From contig CAYVXX010000107.1 of NCBI GenBank assembly GCA_964454305.1, positions 1 to 5,633 of the forward strand: a stretch of DNA of 5,633 nt. Direction: 5' to 3'. The translations under genes and the position numbers were made by a program. Every line of letters begins with the position of its first letter. Positions within the stretch are counted from its first letter, which is position 1. Below the pieces are notes generated by a model. The model was not told the DNA's origin. It worked only from the letters and a program-made list of their open reading frames with translations, and did no database searches. This document shows, piece after piece, positions 1 through 4,635 of this stretch. Source of the DNA: JAUSPI01 sp964454305. GTDB lineage: Bacteria > Desulfobacterota > Syntrophia > Syntrophales > JADFWA01.

Positions 1-193
1 TAAAATGATTGTTCGTCATGAAAACGGCCCGGAGCATTTCCTGAACTTCTTCCATAACGGCAAGAAATGCCGGGTCGAGGTGTCCCACGACAGGGCTTGA
101 CATGGCTTTGAGTACACTATCCGGTACATTACTGGGACCGGGACCCAGTAAAATCCGCTGTGGAAGCGAGAGGTCTTTGTATAATGTGTCCAT
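1..193 (-). CDS. Alanine/serine-glyoxylate aminotransferase (class V), N-terminal fragment
   Basis: This is a PLP-dependent class V aminotransferase of the AGXT/SgaA family, expected to pass the amino group of serine or alanine to glyoxylate, giving glycine plus hydroxypyruvate or pyruvate in the cytoplasm. Only the first 64 codons are present; the gene runs off the left edge. Translation from the ATG at 193 gives MDTLYKDLSLPQRILLGPGP and then SNVPDSVLKAMSSPVVGHLD, which carry the family's N-terminal signature (LxGPGPSNVP.xVLxAM...GHLDPxF). The start is set by a good Shine-Dalgarno (AAGGAAGGA, 201-209) 7 bases upstream. Another ATG at 200 opens a different frame and does not give the signature. 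The lysine that binds PLP lies beyond the window. The hydroxyacid dehydrogenase upstream on the same strand fits a shared glyoxylate/hydroxypyruvate role, but the 312-base gap means it may have its own promoter. Serine versus alanine as donor cannot be decided from this fragment. Confidence 0.87.
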   Translation of the reverse strand, partial: MDTLYKDLSLPQRILLGPGPSNVPDSVLKAMSSPVVGHLDPAFLAVMEEVQEMLRAVFMTNNHF

Positions 194-231
194 AAGGTCA
201 TCCTTCCTTTCTCAAAAGATATTGAAGAAAA

Positions 232-257
232 CGTCACCCATAGATCATGAGGTGACG
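232..257 (-). promoter_or_regulatory. Candidate leader hairpin or operator upstream of the aminotransferase
   Basis: On the minus strand CGTCACC (257-251) is exactly complementary to GGTGACG (238-232), with a 12-base loop containing the palindrome TCATGA. The second arm is followed directly by TTTTCTTC (231-224). As RNA this resembles a weak intrinsic terminator or attenuator that ends about 30 bases before the aminotransferase start codon. As DNA it could equally be the operator of a dimeric repressor. The stem has five G-C and two A-T pairs. No alternative pairing strand or leader peptide was found that would support true attenuation. Confidence 0.35.
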
Positions 258-292
258 GATATTTCTCCTAAAGCGGCAAAGCCGCAACCCCA

Positions 293-430
293 AAAGTGCC
301 TAAAGTTTGAAGTGCCTAAAGTGAGCTAAAGTTAATGTACACGCCTTCGGCGCGGTCAAATTCGAAACAGGCTGCGCTGAAAGCGCATTTTTTAACTTTA
401 GGCACTTTAGCTCACTTTAGTTCACTTTAC
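293..430. repeat. Inverted repeat of phased CTAAAGT/ACTTTAG heptamers
   Basis: The left arm carries CTAAAGT at 300, 316 and 326. The right arm carries the reverse complement ACTTTAG at 395, 404 and 414, with a variant ACTTTAC at 424. Spacing is 9 to 10 bases, except for one 16-base step. CTAAAGTTAA (326-335) and TTAACTTTAG (392-401) form a perfect 10-base inner pair. Further out, the two arms contain the same modules (GCACTTTAG and CTCACTTTAG) in swapped order. The 56-base centre holds two mini-hairpins, CGCC-TTC-GGCG (342-352) and TGCGCT-GAA-AGCGCA (373-387). The structure looks like an intergenic, mobile-type repeat or an array of protein-binding sites. I recall similar AACTTTAGGCAC-type repeats between genes in related bacteria but cannot name a family. 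Confidence 0.75.
373..393 (+). terminator. Terminator-like hairpin inside the repeat
   Basis: On the plus strand TGCGCT-GAA-AGCGCA forms a perfect 6-base-pair stem with a 3-base loop, and TTTTTT (388-393) follows at once. This is the shape of an intrinsic terminator, but no plus-strand gene lies upstream and every recognised gene runs the other way. It may block antisense transcription, or it may simply be part of the surrounding repeat. The 11-base core CGCTGAAAGCG recurs at 2921-2931. Confidence 0.35.
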
Positions 431-505
431 ACTCTTAACTAAATCTTGCTGCTTGAACTGGTACCAACATCTGCGCAAAAAACGCAGTTGTTAAGAATAA
501 AGACT

Positions 506-1495
506 CTAACGGCGGTGTGCAAGTACGTCCGGGTTAACCAGGTGATCCGGTACCTGTCCTCTTATGCCTGCCAGGAGATTTTCAGCCGCCATGACAGCCA
601 TCCTGCTTCGTGTCGCTACAGTTGCGCTTCCGACATGCGGAATAACCAGACAGTTTGGAAGAGTCATGAGCTTATGATCGGGCGGTAGCGGTTCCGGATC
701 GGTAACGTCCAGGGCAGCATAAGCGATTTTTTTTGAGCTCAGCGCTTCATAGAGGGCATCGGAGTCAACAACGGGACCGCGGGACGTATTAATAAGGATC
801 GCCGTATCTTTCATCTTGGCTAGAGCAGCAGTATCAATTAAGGGATGTGTTTCCGGAGTGAGGGGGACGTGAAGGCTTATAAAATCCGCCCGTTCAAACA
901 GTTCATCAAGCGTACGGCACATCGTAGCACCGATTGTTTCTCCCTTTTCTACCCGACGGTGATCGTAATAGATAACCTCCATATCAAATCCTCTTGCCCG
1001 CCGTGCCACTTCGAATCCGATTCGTCCCATTCCGATGATTCCCAGGGTTGCGTGATGAATATCCCTCCCTAAAAGCTCCATCGGTTTGAACGTTTTCCAC
1101 TTCTCAGCTCGAATGTAATCGATTCCTTCACCGAGACGTCTGGCAGCGGCCATCAGTAATGTAAAAGCGAGATCGGCAGTTGTTTCCGTCAGAACACCGG
1201 GTGTATTTCCCACGAGAATGCCGCGATCAGTTGCTGCCTGAATGTCGATGTTGTCAAACCCGACGGCATAATTACTGATGATTTTAAGCTGGTTTCCCGC
1301 CGAGTCCATGACTTCTCCGTCAATTCTGTCCGCAAGGAGTGGTAGAAGTCCCACCATGCCGCGAACCTTTTCCAACAGAATATCACGGGGCGGAGGCATA
1401 TCCTCAGGCCATATTTCGGCGTCACAGGCATTTCTTACCATAGCTAAGCCTGCTTCCGGTATTAGCCGGGTTACGAATACCTTTGGTTTGCTCAT
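506..1495 (-). CDS. D-2-hydroxyacid dehydrogenase, glyoxylate/hydroxypyruvate reductase type
   Basis: This 329-residue cytoplasmic enzyme is predicted to reduce glyoxylate to glycolate and/or hydroxypyruvate to D-glycerate with NAD(P)H. The N-terminal half-lobe of the catalytic domain (about 1-100) ends in SNYAVGFDNID (74-84) and GNTPGVLTETTAD (96-108), both typical of GyaR/GRHPR proteins. The Rossmann domain has GxGxxG at G155, G157 and G160. The family catalytic residues are in place: R239 in NTSRGPVVD, E268 in DPEP and H287 in IPHVGSAT. Length is normal for the family (about 320-335). D178 closes the second beta strand (YYDHRR), which usually favours NADH, although the two arginines that follow could tolerate NADPH. 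Its ATG overlaps the TGA of the PanE-like gene by 4 bases (ATGA), and only a distant purine-rich stretch (about 1507-1519) precedes it, so translational coupling is likely. Other D-2-hydroxyacids remain possible substrates. Confidence 0.92.
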   Translation of the reverse strand: MSKPKVFVTRLIPEAGLAMVRNACDAEIWPEDMPPPRDILLEKVRGMVGLLPLLADRIDGEVMDSAGNQLKIISNYAVGFDNIDIQAATDRGILVGNTPGVLTETTADLAFTLLMAAARRLGEGIDYIRAEKWKTFKPMELLGRDIHHATLGIIGMGRIGFEVARRARGFDMEVIYYDHRRVEKGETIGATMCRTLDELFERADFISLHVPLTPETHPLIDTAALAKMKDTAILINTSRGPVVDSDALYEALSSKKIAYAALDVTDPEPLPPDHKLMTLPNCLVIPHVGSATVATRSRMAVMAAENLLAGIRGQVPDHLVNPDVLAHRR

Positions 1496-2427
1496 TGCGT
1501 TTTCGCTTCTTTCTCCTTCAGTGCCGAGTAAACCTGATCATGGAAGGGTGTCGTAATGCCGAATACCTTGCCGCTTTTGACAACATATCCCGTGAATGTT
1601 TCGATCTCTGATGGTTTCCCCTTTTCAAAGTCGAGTTGCAGCGAGGATTTCGTTTCGTAGGGGAAATTACGAGCCAGTGCAAGAGATTTCCGGACAACGT
1701 CATCGGGGAGGGAGACGTTTTGCGCCTTCGCCAGTGATTCTACTTCCCGCATCAATCCTTCAGTCATCTTCACATTGTCTTGATCTTCCATTATTGCGCC
1801 GAAAGGTTTATCCAACATCGAAGTTATGCCCGCAAGAGGACCCATGAAAACAAACTTTGTCCAGACGTCTGTTTGGATATTTGATGATAGTGTGGCCTTT
1901 ATCCCGGCATTTTGCAGGACTGACTCGATATTCTTATACGGTTCGATTGAGCCGTCTTCGGGACCGAAAATCAGTGTGCGGGGGCCGGCTACCTGTTGAA
2001 TCTTGCCCGGTGAAACGATGCGTGAACTTATATAAACGCATCCGTTTAGAACACTCCTTTTATGGAGAGTCGTTTTTAATCGTTCCGCATTATCCACACC
2101 ATTTAAGACAGTGATGATGACAGTATCATCATGGATATTGTTCACCAGCATTCGAGCAGCAGCATCAAGACCGTAGCCCTTGACGCAAAGGATGATCACA
2201 TCCACGGGACCCAATTCTTCGGGATTGTCCGTGGCGTATACGGGTCTGGCAACAAATGTGCCTTCTTCCTGTGTTGTGACTTCAAGCCCGCTCTCCTTGA
2301 TTTTTTCTAAATGCGGTCCCCGGACGACAAACATGATTTGATGATCATCTTTTGATTCGTATTTAAGGGCCAGCTTGCCGCCGAAATAACCGCCAACGCC
2401 GCCTATTCCTACGATTGCAATTTTCAT
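1492..2427 (-). CDS. Ketopantoate reductase family protein (PanE/ApbA-like)
   Basis: This 311-residue cytoplasmic NADPH-dependent reductase belongs to the 2-dehydropantoate 2-reductase family; the classic reaction is ketopantoate to pantoate in pantothenate/CoA synthesis. The N-terminal Rossmann motif is GIGGVGGYFGG (7-17). By alignment from memory with E. coli PanE, K72 matches K83 (LCVKGY), N98 matches N109 (VLNGVDN), catalytic K176 matches K191 (VWTKF), S244 matches S262 and E256 matches E274 (KPSEIETF). However, the positions of N180 and N184 in the catalytic helix are M195 and A199, so the substrate may differ. The start at 2427 has a clear GGAGGT (2438-2433) 5 bases upstream. It is the first gene of a two-gene unit, overlapping the hydroxyacid dehydrogenase by 4 bases, and its leader holds two GC-rich palindromes. 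The context suggests an alpha-keto or alpha-hydroxy acid role. Family assignment is firm; the reaction is not. Confidence 0.9.
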   Translation of the reverse strand: MKIAIVGIGGVGGYFGGKLALKYESKDDHQIMFVVRGPHLEKIKESGLEVTTQEEGTFVARPVYATDNPEELGPVDVIILCVKGYGLDAAARMLVNNIHDDTVIITVLNGVDNAERLKTTLHKRSVLNGCVYISSRIVSPGKIQQVAGPRTLIFGPEDGSIEPYKNIESVLQNAGIKATLSSNIQTDVWTKFVFMGPLAGITSMLDKPFGAIMEDQDNVKMTEGLMREVESLAKAQNVSLPDDVVRKSLALARNFPYETKSSLQLDFEKGKPSEIETFTGYVVKSGKVFGITTPFHDQVYSALKEKEAKTQ

Positions 2428-2478
2428 TTTTTACCTCCATGAGTGATTGTAACTGTTGAACTGAACAGCGAGCACATT

Positions 2479-2498
2479 CCCCGCTGCTTGCGGCGGGG
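2479..2498 (+). repeat. REP-like GC-rich palindrome, copy 1
   Basis: CCCCGC (2479-2484) pairs with GCGGGG (2493-2498) around an 8-base loop, and the AGCGAGC heptamer occurs on both sides (2467-2473 and 2501-2507). The 18-base core CCCGCTGCTTGCGGCGGG matches the minus-strand core of the second palindrome at 2546-2563 in 14 of 18 positions. It lies about 50-70 bases upstream of the PanE-like start codon, so it would be in that gene's leader if transcription begins further upstream. Confidence 0.65.
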
Positions 2499-2540
2499 TT
2501 AGCGAGCGAATAAAAAATAAACATTTTCCTTAACAGTCGG

Positions 2541-2568
2541 AGCTTCCCGCGACAAGTTGCGGGAAGCT
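2541..2568 (-). repeat. REP-like GC-rich palindrome, copy 2 (opposite orientation)
   Basis: AGCTTCCCGC (2541-2550) is perfectly complementary to GCGGGAAGCT (2559-2568), giving a 10-base-pair stem with an 8-base loop. On the minus strand the core reads CCCGCAACTTGTCGCGGG, the same layout (CCCGC-NN-CTTG-NN-GCGGG) as copy 1 on the plus strand. Two such copies in opposite orientation, about 65 bases apart, resemble the BIME arrangement of REP sequences. Neither has a following T-run, so neither looks like an intrinsic terminator. Confidence 0.65.
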
Positions 2569-2774
2569 TCAAAGCTTACAATTAATTGAAGATCACATTA
2601 AATCTATATTCGCTTTCCCACCCCAAGGTACAAAGATGCTGAGAATCTGAAATAATTTTTGAAGGATATGATTAATTTAGAGTACAGAAAGTATGATTAT
2701 TTTGTCAATATATTTAAGATTCCAAAAGAAGAAAGAATCCCTTATCGATATACGAAGACGATATGGAAAGTAAT

Positions 2775-2790
2775 TGTGAATATGTTCACA
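2775..2790. promoter_or_regulatory. CRP/FNR-type operator candidate (TGTGA-N6-TCACA)
   Basis: The sequence TGTGAATATGTTCACA matches the E. coli CRP half-sites exactly (TGTGA, six bases, TCACA) and lies in AT-rich DNA. Two other short palindromes with TGAT/ATCA cores follow within 60 bases (2811-2821 and 2833-2846). No gene start lies next to it: the PanE-like start is about 350 bases away on the minus strand and no plus-strand gene is recognised. The match is visible; its function is inference. Confidence 0.35.
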
Positions 2791-2919
2791 TAATACGGAC
2801 GAATAATGTGGTGATAATCACTAAACATGGAGATATCACATGATATATGGTATAAATAATTGTTTCGGACGATCATTTGTGATGAATAGAAGTTAGCCCG
2901 ACAAGGTAACTGTAGCCGA

Positions 2920-2932
2920 CCGCTGAAAGCGG
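2920..2932. repeat. Small GC hairpin shared with the 270-390 region
   Basis: CCGCT-GAA-AGCGG forms a perfect 5-base-pair hairpin followed by CAAAAAG. Its core CGCTGAAAGCG (2921-2931) is identical to 375-385, and AAAGCGGCAAA (2926-2936) is identical to 270-280. The two intergenic regions therefore share short GC-hairpin modules, which points to a common repeat family. Confidence 0.5.
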
Positions 2933-3052
2933 CAAAAAGAGGTTCGTCACGACAATGAGATGTACGAACTCAGAGAACCACAGGTTTCTTACAGTGATGA
3001 TTTTACCGATAAAAAGAGCATTCTAAGGGGCGACAATGCATATTTATGGGGC

Positions 3053-3070
3053 TGTAATTATTGAATTACA
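3053..3070. repeat. AT-rich perfect inverted repeat
   Basis: TGTAATT (3053-3059) and AATTACA (3064-3070) are perfect reverse complements around ATTG. It lies about 115 bases beyond the trkH stop codon. There is no T-run on either side, so it is more likely an operator-like or chance palindrome than a terminator. Confidence 0.35.
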
Positions 3071-3091
3071 ATGGGTTAGCTTGGTCCGACC

Positions 3092-3110
3092 CTAAGTTAG
3101 ACTAAGTTAG
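3092..3110. repeat. Tandem CTAAGTTAG repeat
   Basis: The 9-base near-palindrome CTAAGTTAG occurs at 3092-3100 and again at 3102-3110, a 10-base phase. It is preceded by the palindrome GGTC-C-GACC (3083-3091). The 10-base phasing and the CTAA core resemble the CTAAAGT array at 293-430, but the units are not the same. Downstream of trkH on the minus strand it may mark a repeat element boundary. Confidence 0.45.
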
Positions 3111-3185
3111 GAAAGCACGGAGGCAGATGCTTCTTAAAAAAACCATCTTCGACATCCTTTGATAATTTCGAACATTTCCTCCACC

Positions 3186-4625
3186 TTATTTCCATGATTT
3201 CAACAGGAAAAATAGAAACAGACCAAAAATCTCAAGTCGCCCAAGAAGCATATCCCCCGTAAGAATCCATTTTCCAAACTCGGGGATCTGACTGAAGTTG
3301 CTCACTGAGCCGACCAGACCGAATCCCGGCCCCACATTACCCATTGTCGCAGCCGAGGCAGAGAATGCGGACATGATATCGACACCCATGAAACATATGA
3401 GAAGAGTCGATACAAAGACGATTACAATATAAAGCGTTATAAAAAGGAGACCTGCCTCCAGAACATCGCTGTCTACAGCCACGCCATCTGTTTTTGCTTT
3501 CACCACAGCGTGGGGATGTTCGGCTTTTGTGATCCTCTGTTTGATGGCATGCCAGAATAACACAGTTCGATCAACCTTTATCCCCCCCGAAGTGGACCCG
3601 CTGCAGGCACACTGCAACGTGAAAAACAGAATCAGGAGCTGGCTGAAGGGCGGCCACAGATTGCTGTTGGTCGTGGCAAATCCGGTCGATGTTCCGATAG
3701 AAATAATTTGAAAAGCCGCATACCGGATTGCTTCTCCCCATTCCTCGAATACTGTTCCGTGGATATTGACCGCTGTCAATATAACGCCGGCAGCAAGCAT
3801 GACCAGATAAAACTTTATCACCCCTGATTTGAACGGGGCTCGAAAGTCGCCTGACAGGGTTACGAACAGTAGCCCGAAGTTGATGCCGGACAGGATCATG
3901 AAGATCATAATGACGCATTCGACCGAGATGCTTTGATAATAAGCGATACTCAAATTTTTTGGTGAGAATCCTCCGGTGGCGATGGTGGCAAAGGAATTGG
4001 TAATCGCATCAAACAGGTTCATGTCGCATGCGATAAGGGCGAAGGTTTCCAACACGGTCAGCCCCACATAAACGAACATGATTATCTGCATGGTCTTTTT
4101 TGTCCGGTATCTGAAATTTGCCGCTGCAAGGGGCGATGTTTCCGCTCTATACAAGACTATTCCCACCTTTCCTATCGAGGGCAGAACCGACAAGGCGAAT
4201 ATGATAATGCCCACTCCTCCGATCCAATGGGTGGCCGAGCGCCAGAATAGCAGACCTTTCGGAAGCGCTTCGATGTTTGTCAGAATGGACGATCCCGTGG
4301 TCGTAAATCCTGATACACTTTCAAACCATGCGTTGGTAATGGTAAACTCCCCACCCCATAAGACGTAGGGAACCATTCCGATGAGACAGGACAGCAGCCA
4401 GCTTGATACAACGATGGCAAATCCTTCCTTGTTTGATATTTCTTCTGTCGACGGGATGAAGATAAAGGGGAACACTCCGAACAGCGCCGCTATAAGGCAG
4501 GTATAGGCAAGGAGGAAAAATCCGGAGTCTCCATTGAAAAATGAAATCACTGCGGACACAAAAAGAAATGCGGCATTGAGCAGCAGAACGATTCCGGCAT
4601 AACGGAAAATAATATGGTATCTCAT
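3186..4625 (-). CDS. trkH: TrkH family potassium uptake protein
   Basis: This 479-residue inner-membrane protein is the pore-forming subunit of a Trk/Ktr-type potassium uptake system. It has the four pore-loop repeats of the SKT superfamily, each with its filter glycine: TTTG (108-111), TIATGG (214-219), GTSTG (311-315) and TMGNVGPG (427-434). The conserved CSGSTSGGIKVDR loop (341-353) and the C-terminal GRLEIF (462-467) are also present, with hydrophobic helices throughout. Length matches the family (about 480). I start it at the ATG at 4625, whose MRYHIIFRYAG opening fits the family's first helix. An ATG at 4655 would add ten polar residues and overlap the upstream gene by 20 bases. The ribosome binding site is weak (GAGACGGG), so coupling to the sensor gene 10 bases upstream is likely. 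Its usual cytoplasmic NAD/ATP-binding partner TrkA is not in this window and must be encoded elsewhere. No clear intrinsic terminator follows. Confidence 0.95.
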   Translation of the reverse strand: MRYHIIFRYAGIVLLLNAAFLFVSAVISFFNGDSGFFLLAYTCLIAALFGVFPFIFIPSTEEISNKEGFAIVVSSWLLSCLIGMVPYVLWGGEFTITNAWFESVSGFTTTGSSILTNIEALPKGLLFWRSATHWIGGVGIIIFALSVLPSIGKVGIVLYRAETSPLAAANFRYRTKKTMQIIMFVYVGLTVLETFALIACDMNLFDAITNSFATIATGGFSPKNLSIAYYQSISVECVIMIFMILSGINFGLLFVTLSGDFRAPFKSGVIKFYLVMLAAGVILTAVNIHGTVFEEWGEAIRYAAFQIISIGTSTGFATTNSNLWPPFSQLLILFFTLQCACSGSTSGGIKVDRTVLFWHAIKQRITKAEHPHAVVKAKTDGVAVDSDVLEAGLLFITLYIVIVFVSTLLICFMGVDIMSAFSASAATMGNVGPGFGLVGSVSNFSQIPEFGKWILTGDMLLGRLEIFGLFLFFLLKSWK

Positions 4626-4635
4626 AAAACCCGTC

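Larger units (their letters stand above)
194..505. other. Gene-free spacer with repeats
   Basis: This 312-base spacer separates the hydroxyacid dehydrogenase from the aminotransferase. I find no gene in it on either strand. From left to right it holds the aminotransferase ribosome binding site, a perfect 7-base-pair hairpin (232-257), a small GCGGC-AAA-GCCGC hairpin (273-285), a large inverted repeat of 10-base-phased heptamers (293-430), and an imperfect hairpin just after the dehydrogenase stop codon (466-492). The density of inverted repeats suggests an inserted non-coding repeat element rather than a simple operon spacer. Confidence 0.7.
2428..3185. other. 758-base intergenic region without a convincing gene
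   Basis: This stretch separates the end of trkH from the start of the PanE-like gene, so it should hold the trkH 3' end and the promoter and leader of the PanE-like unit. I found no strong promoter match on the minus strand upstream of 2427. The left part (2479-2568) carries two GC-rich palindromes. The part from about 2580 to 3080 is visibly AT-rich and contains the palindromes at 2579-2588, 2775-2790, 2811-2821, 2833-2846 and 3053-3070 and a GC hairpin at 2920-2932. Short plus-strand frames (2668-2793, 41 codons; 2927-3061 without an early ATG) are open but have no recognisable product. It could hold a decayed gene, a small RNA or a regulatory block. Confidence 0.6.

Noticed and set aside
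16..237. Minus-strand frame starting MTFSSISFEK at the left edge
   Set aside because: It is out of frame with the aminotransferase signature (LLGPGPSNVP) read from the ATG at 193, has a non-protein-like composition, and overlaps that gene fully.
293..430. CRISPR array
   Set aside because: The repeated units are only 7 to 10 bases long with no unique spacers of 30 or more bases, and they are arranged as an inverted repeat.
466..492. Hairpin after the hydroxyacid dehydrogenase stop as an intrinsic terminator
   Set aside because: The stem (10 pairs with one mismatch) has its T-run in the loop on the minus strand, and no T-run follows the second arm.
446..688. Plus-strand 80-codon frame over the end of the hydroxyacid dehydrogenase
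   Set aside because: It is antisense to a gene with an intact catalytic signature, and its sequence has no recognisable motif.
2888..2955. Riboswitch such as the cyclic-di-GMP type
   Set aside because: A small hairpin and GGTAAC-like pieces are present, but the conserved core of that class is not, and no gene follows on the plus strand.
3134..3175. Intrinsic terminator for trkH at the seven-T run
   Set aside because: The only stem before the run (TTCGA/TCGAA) has 5 pairs, a 15-base loop and a 5-base gap before the T-run, which is too weak to call.
3571..3918. Minus-strand 115-codon frame inside trkH
   Set aside because: It is an alternative frame of a clear TrkH coding sequence, rich in Arg and His as expected from out-of-frame reading.
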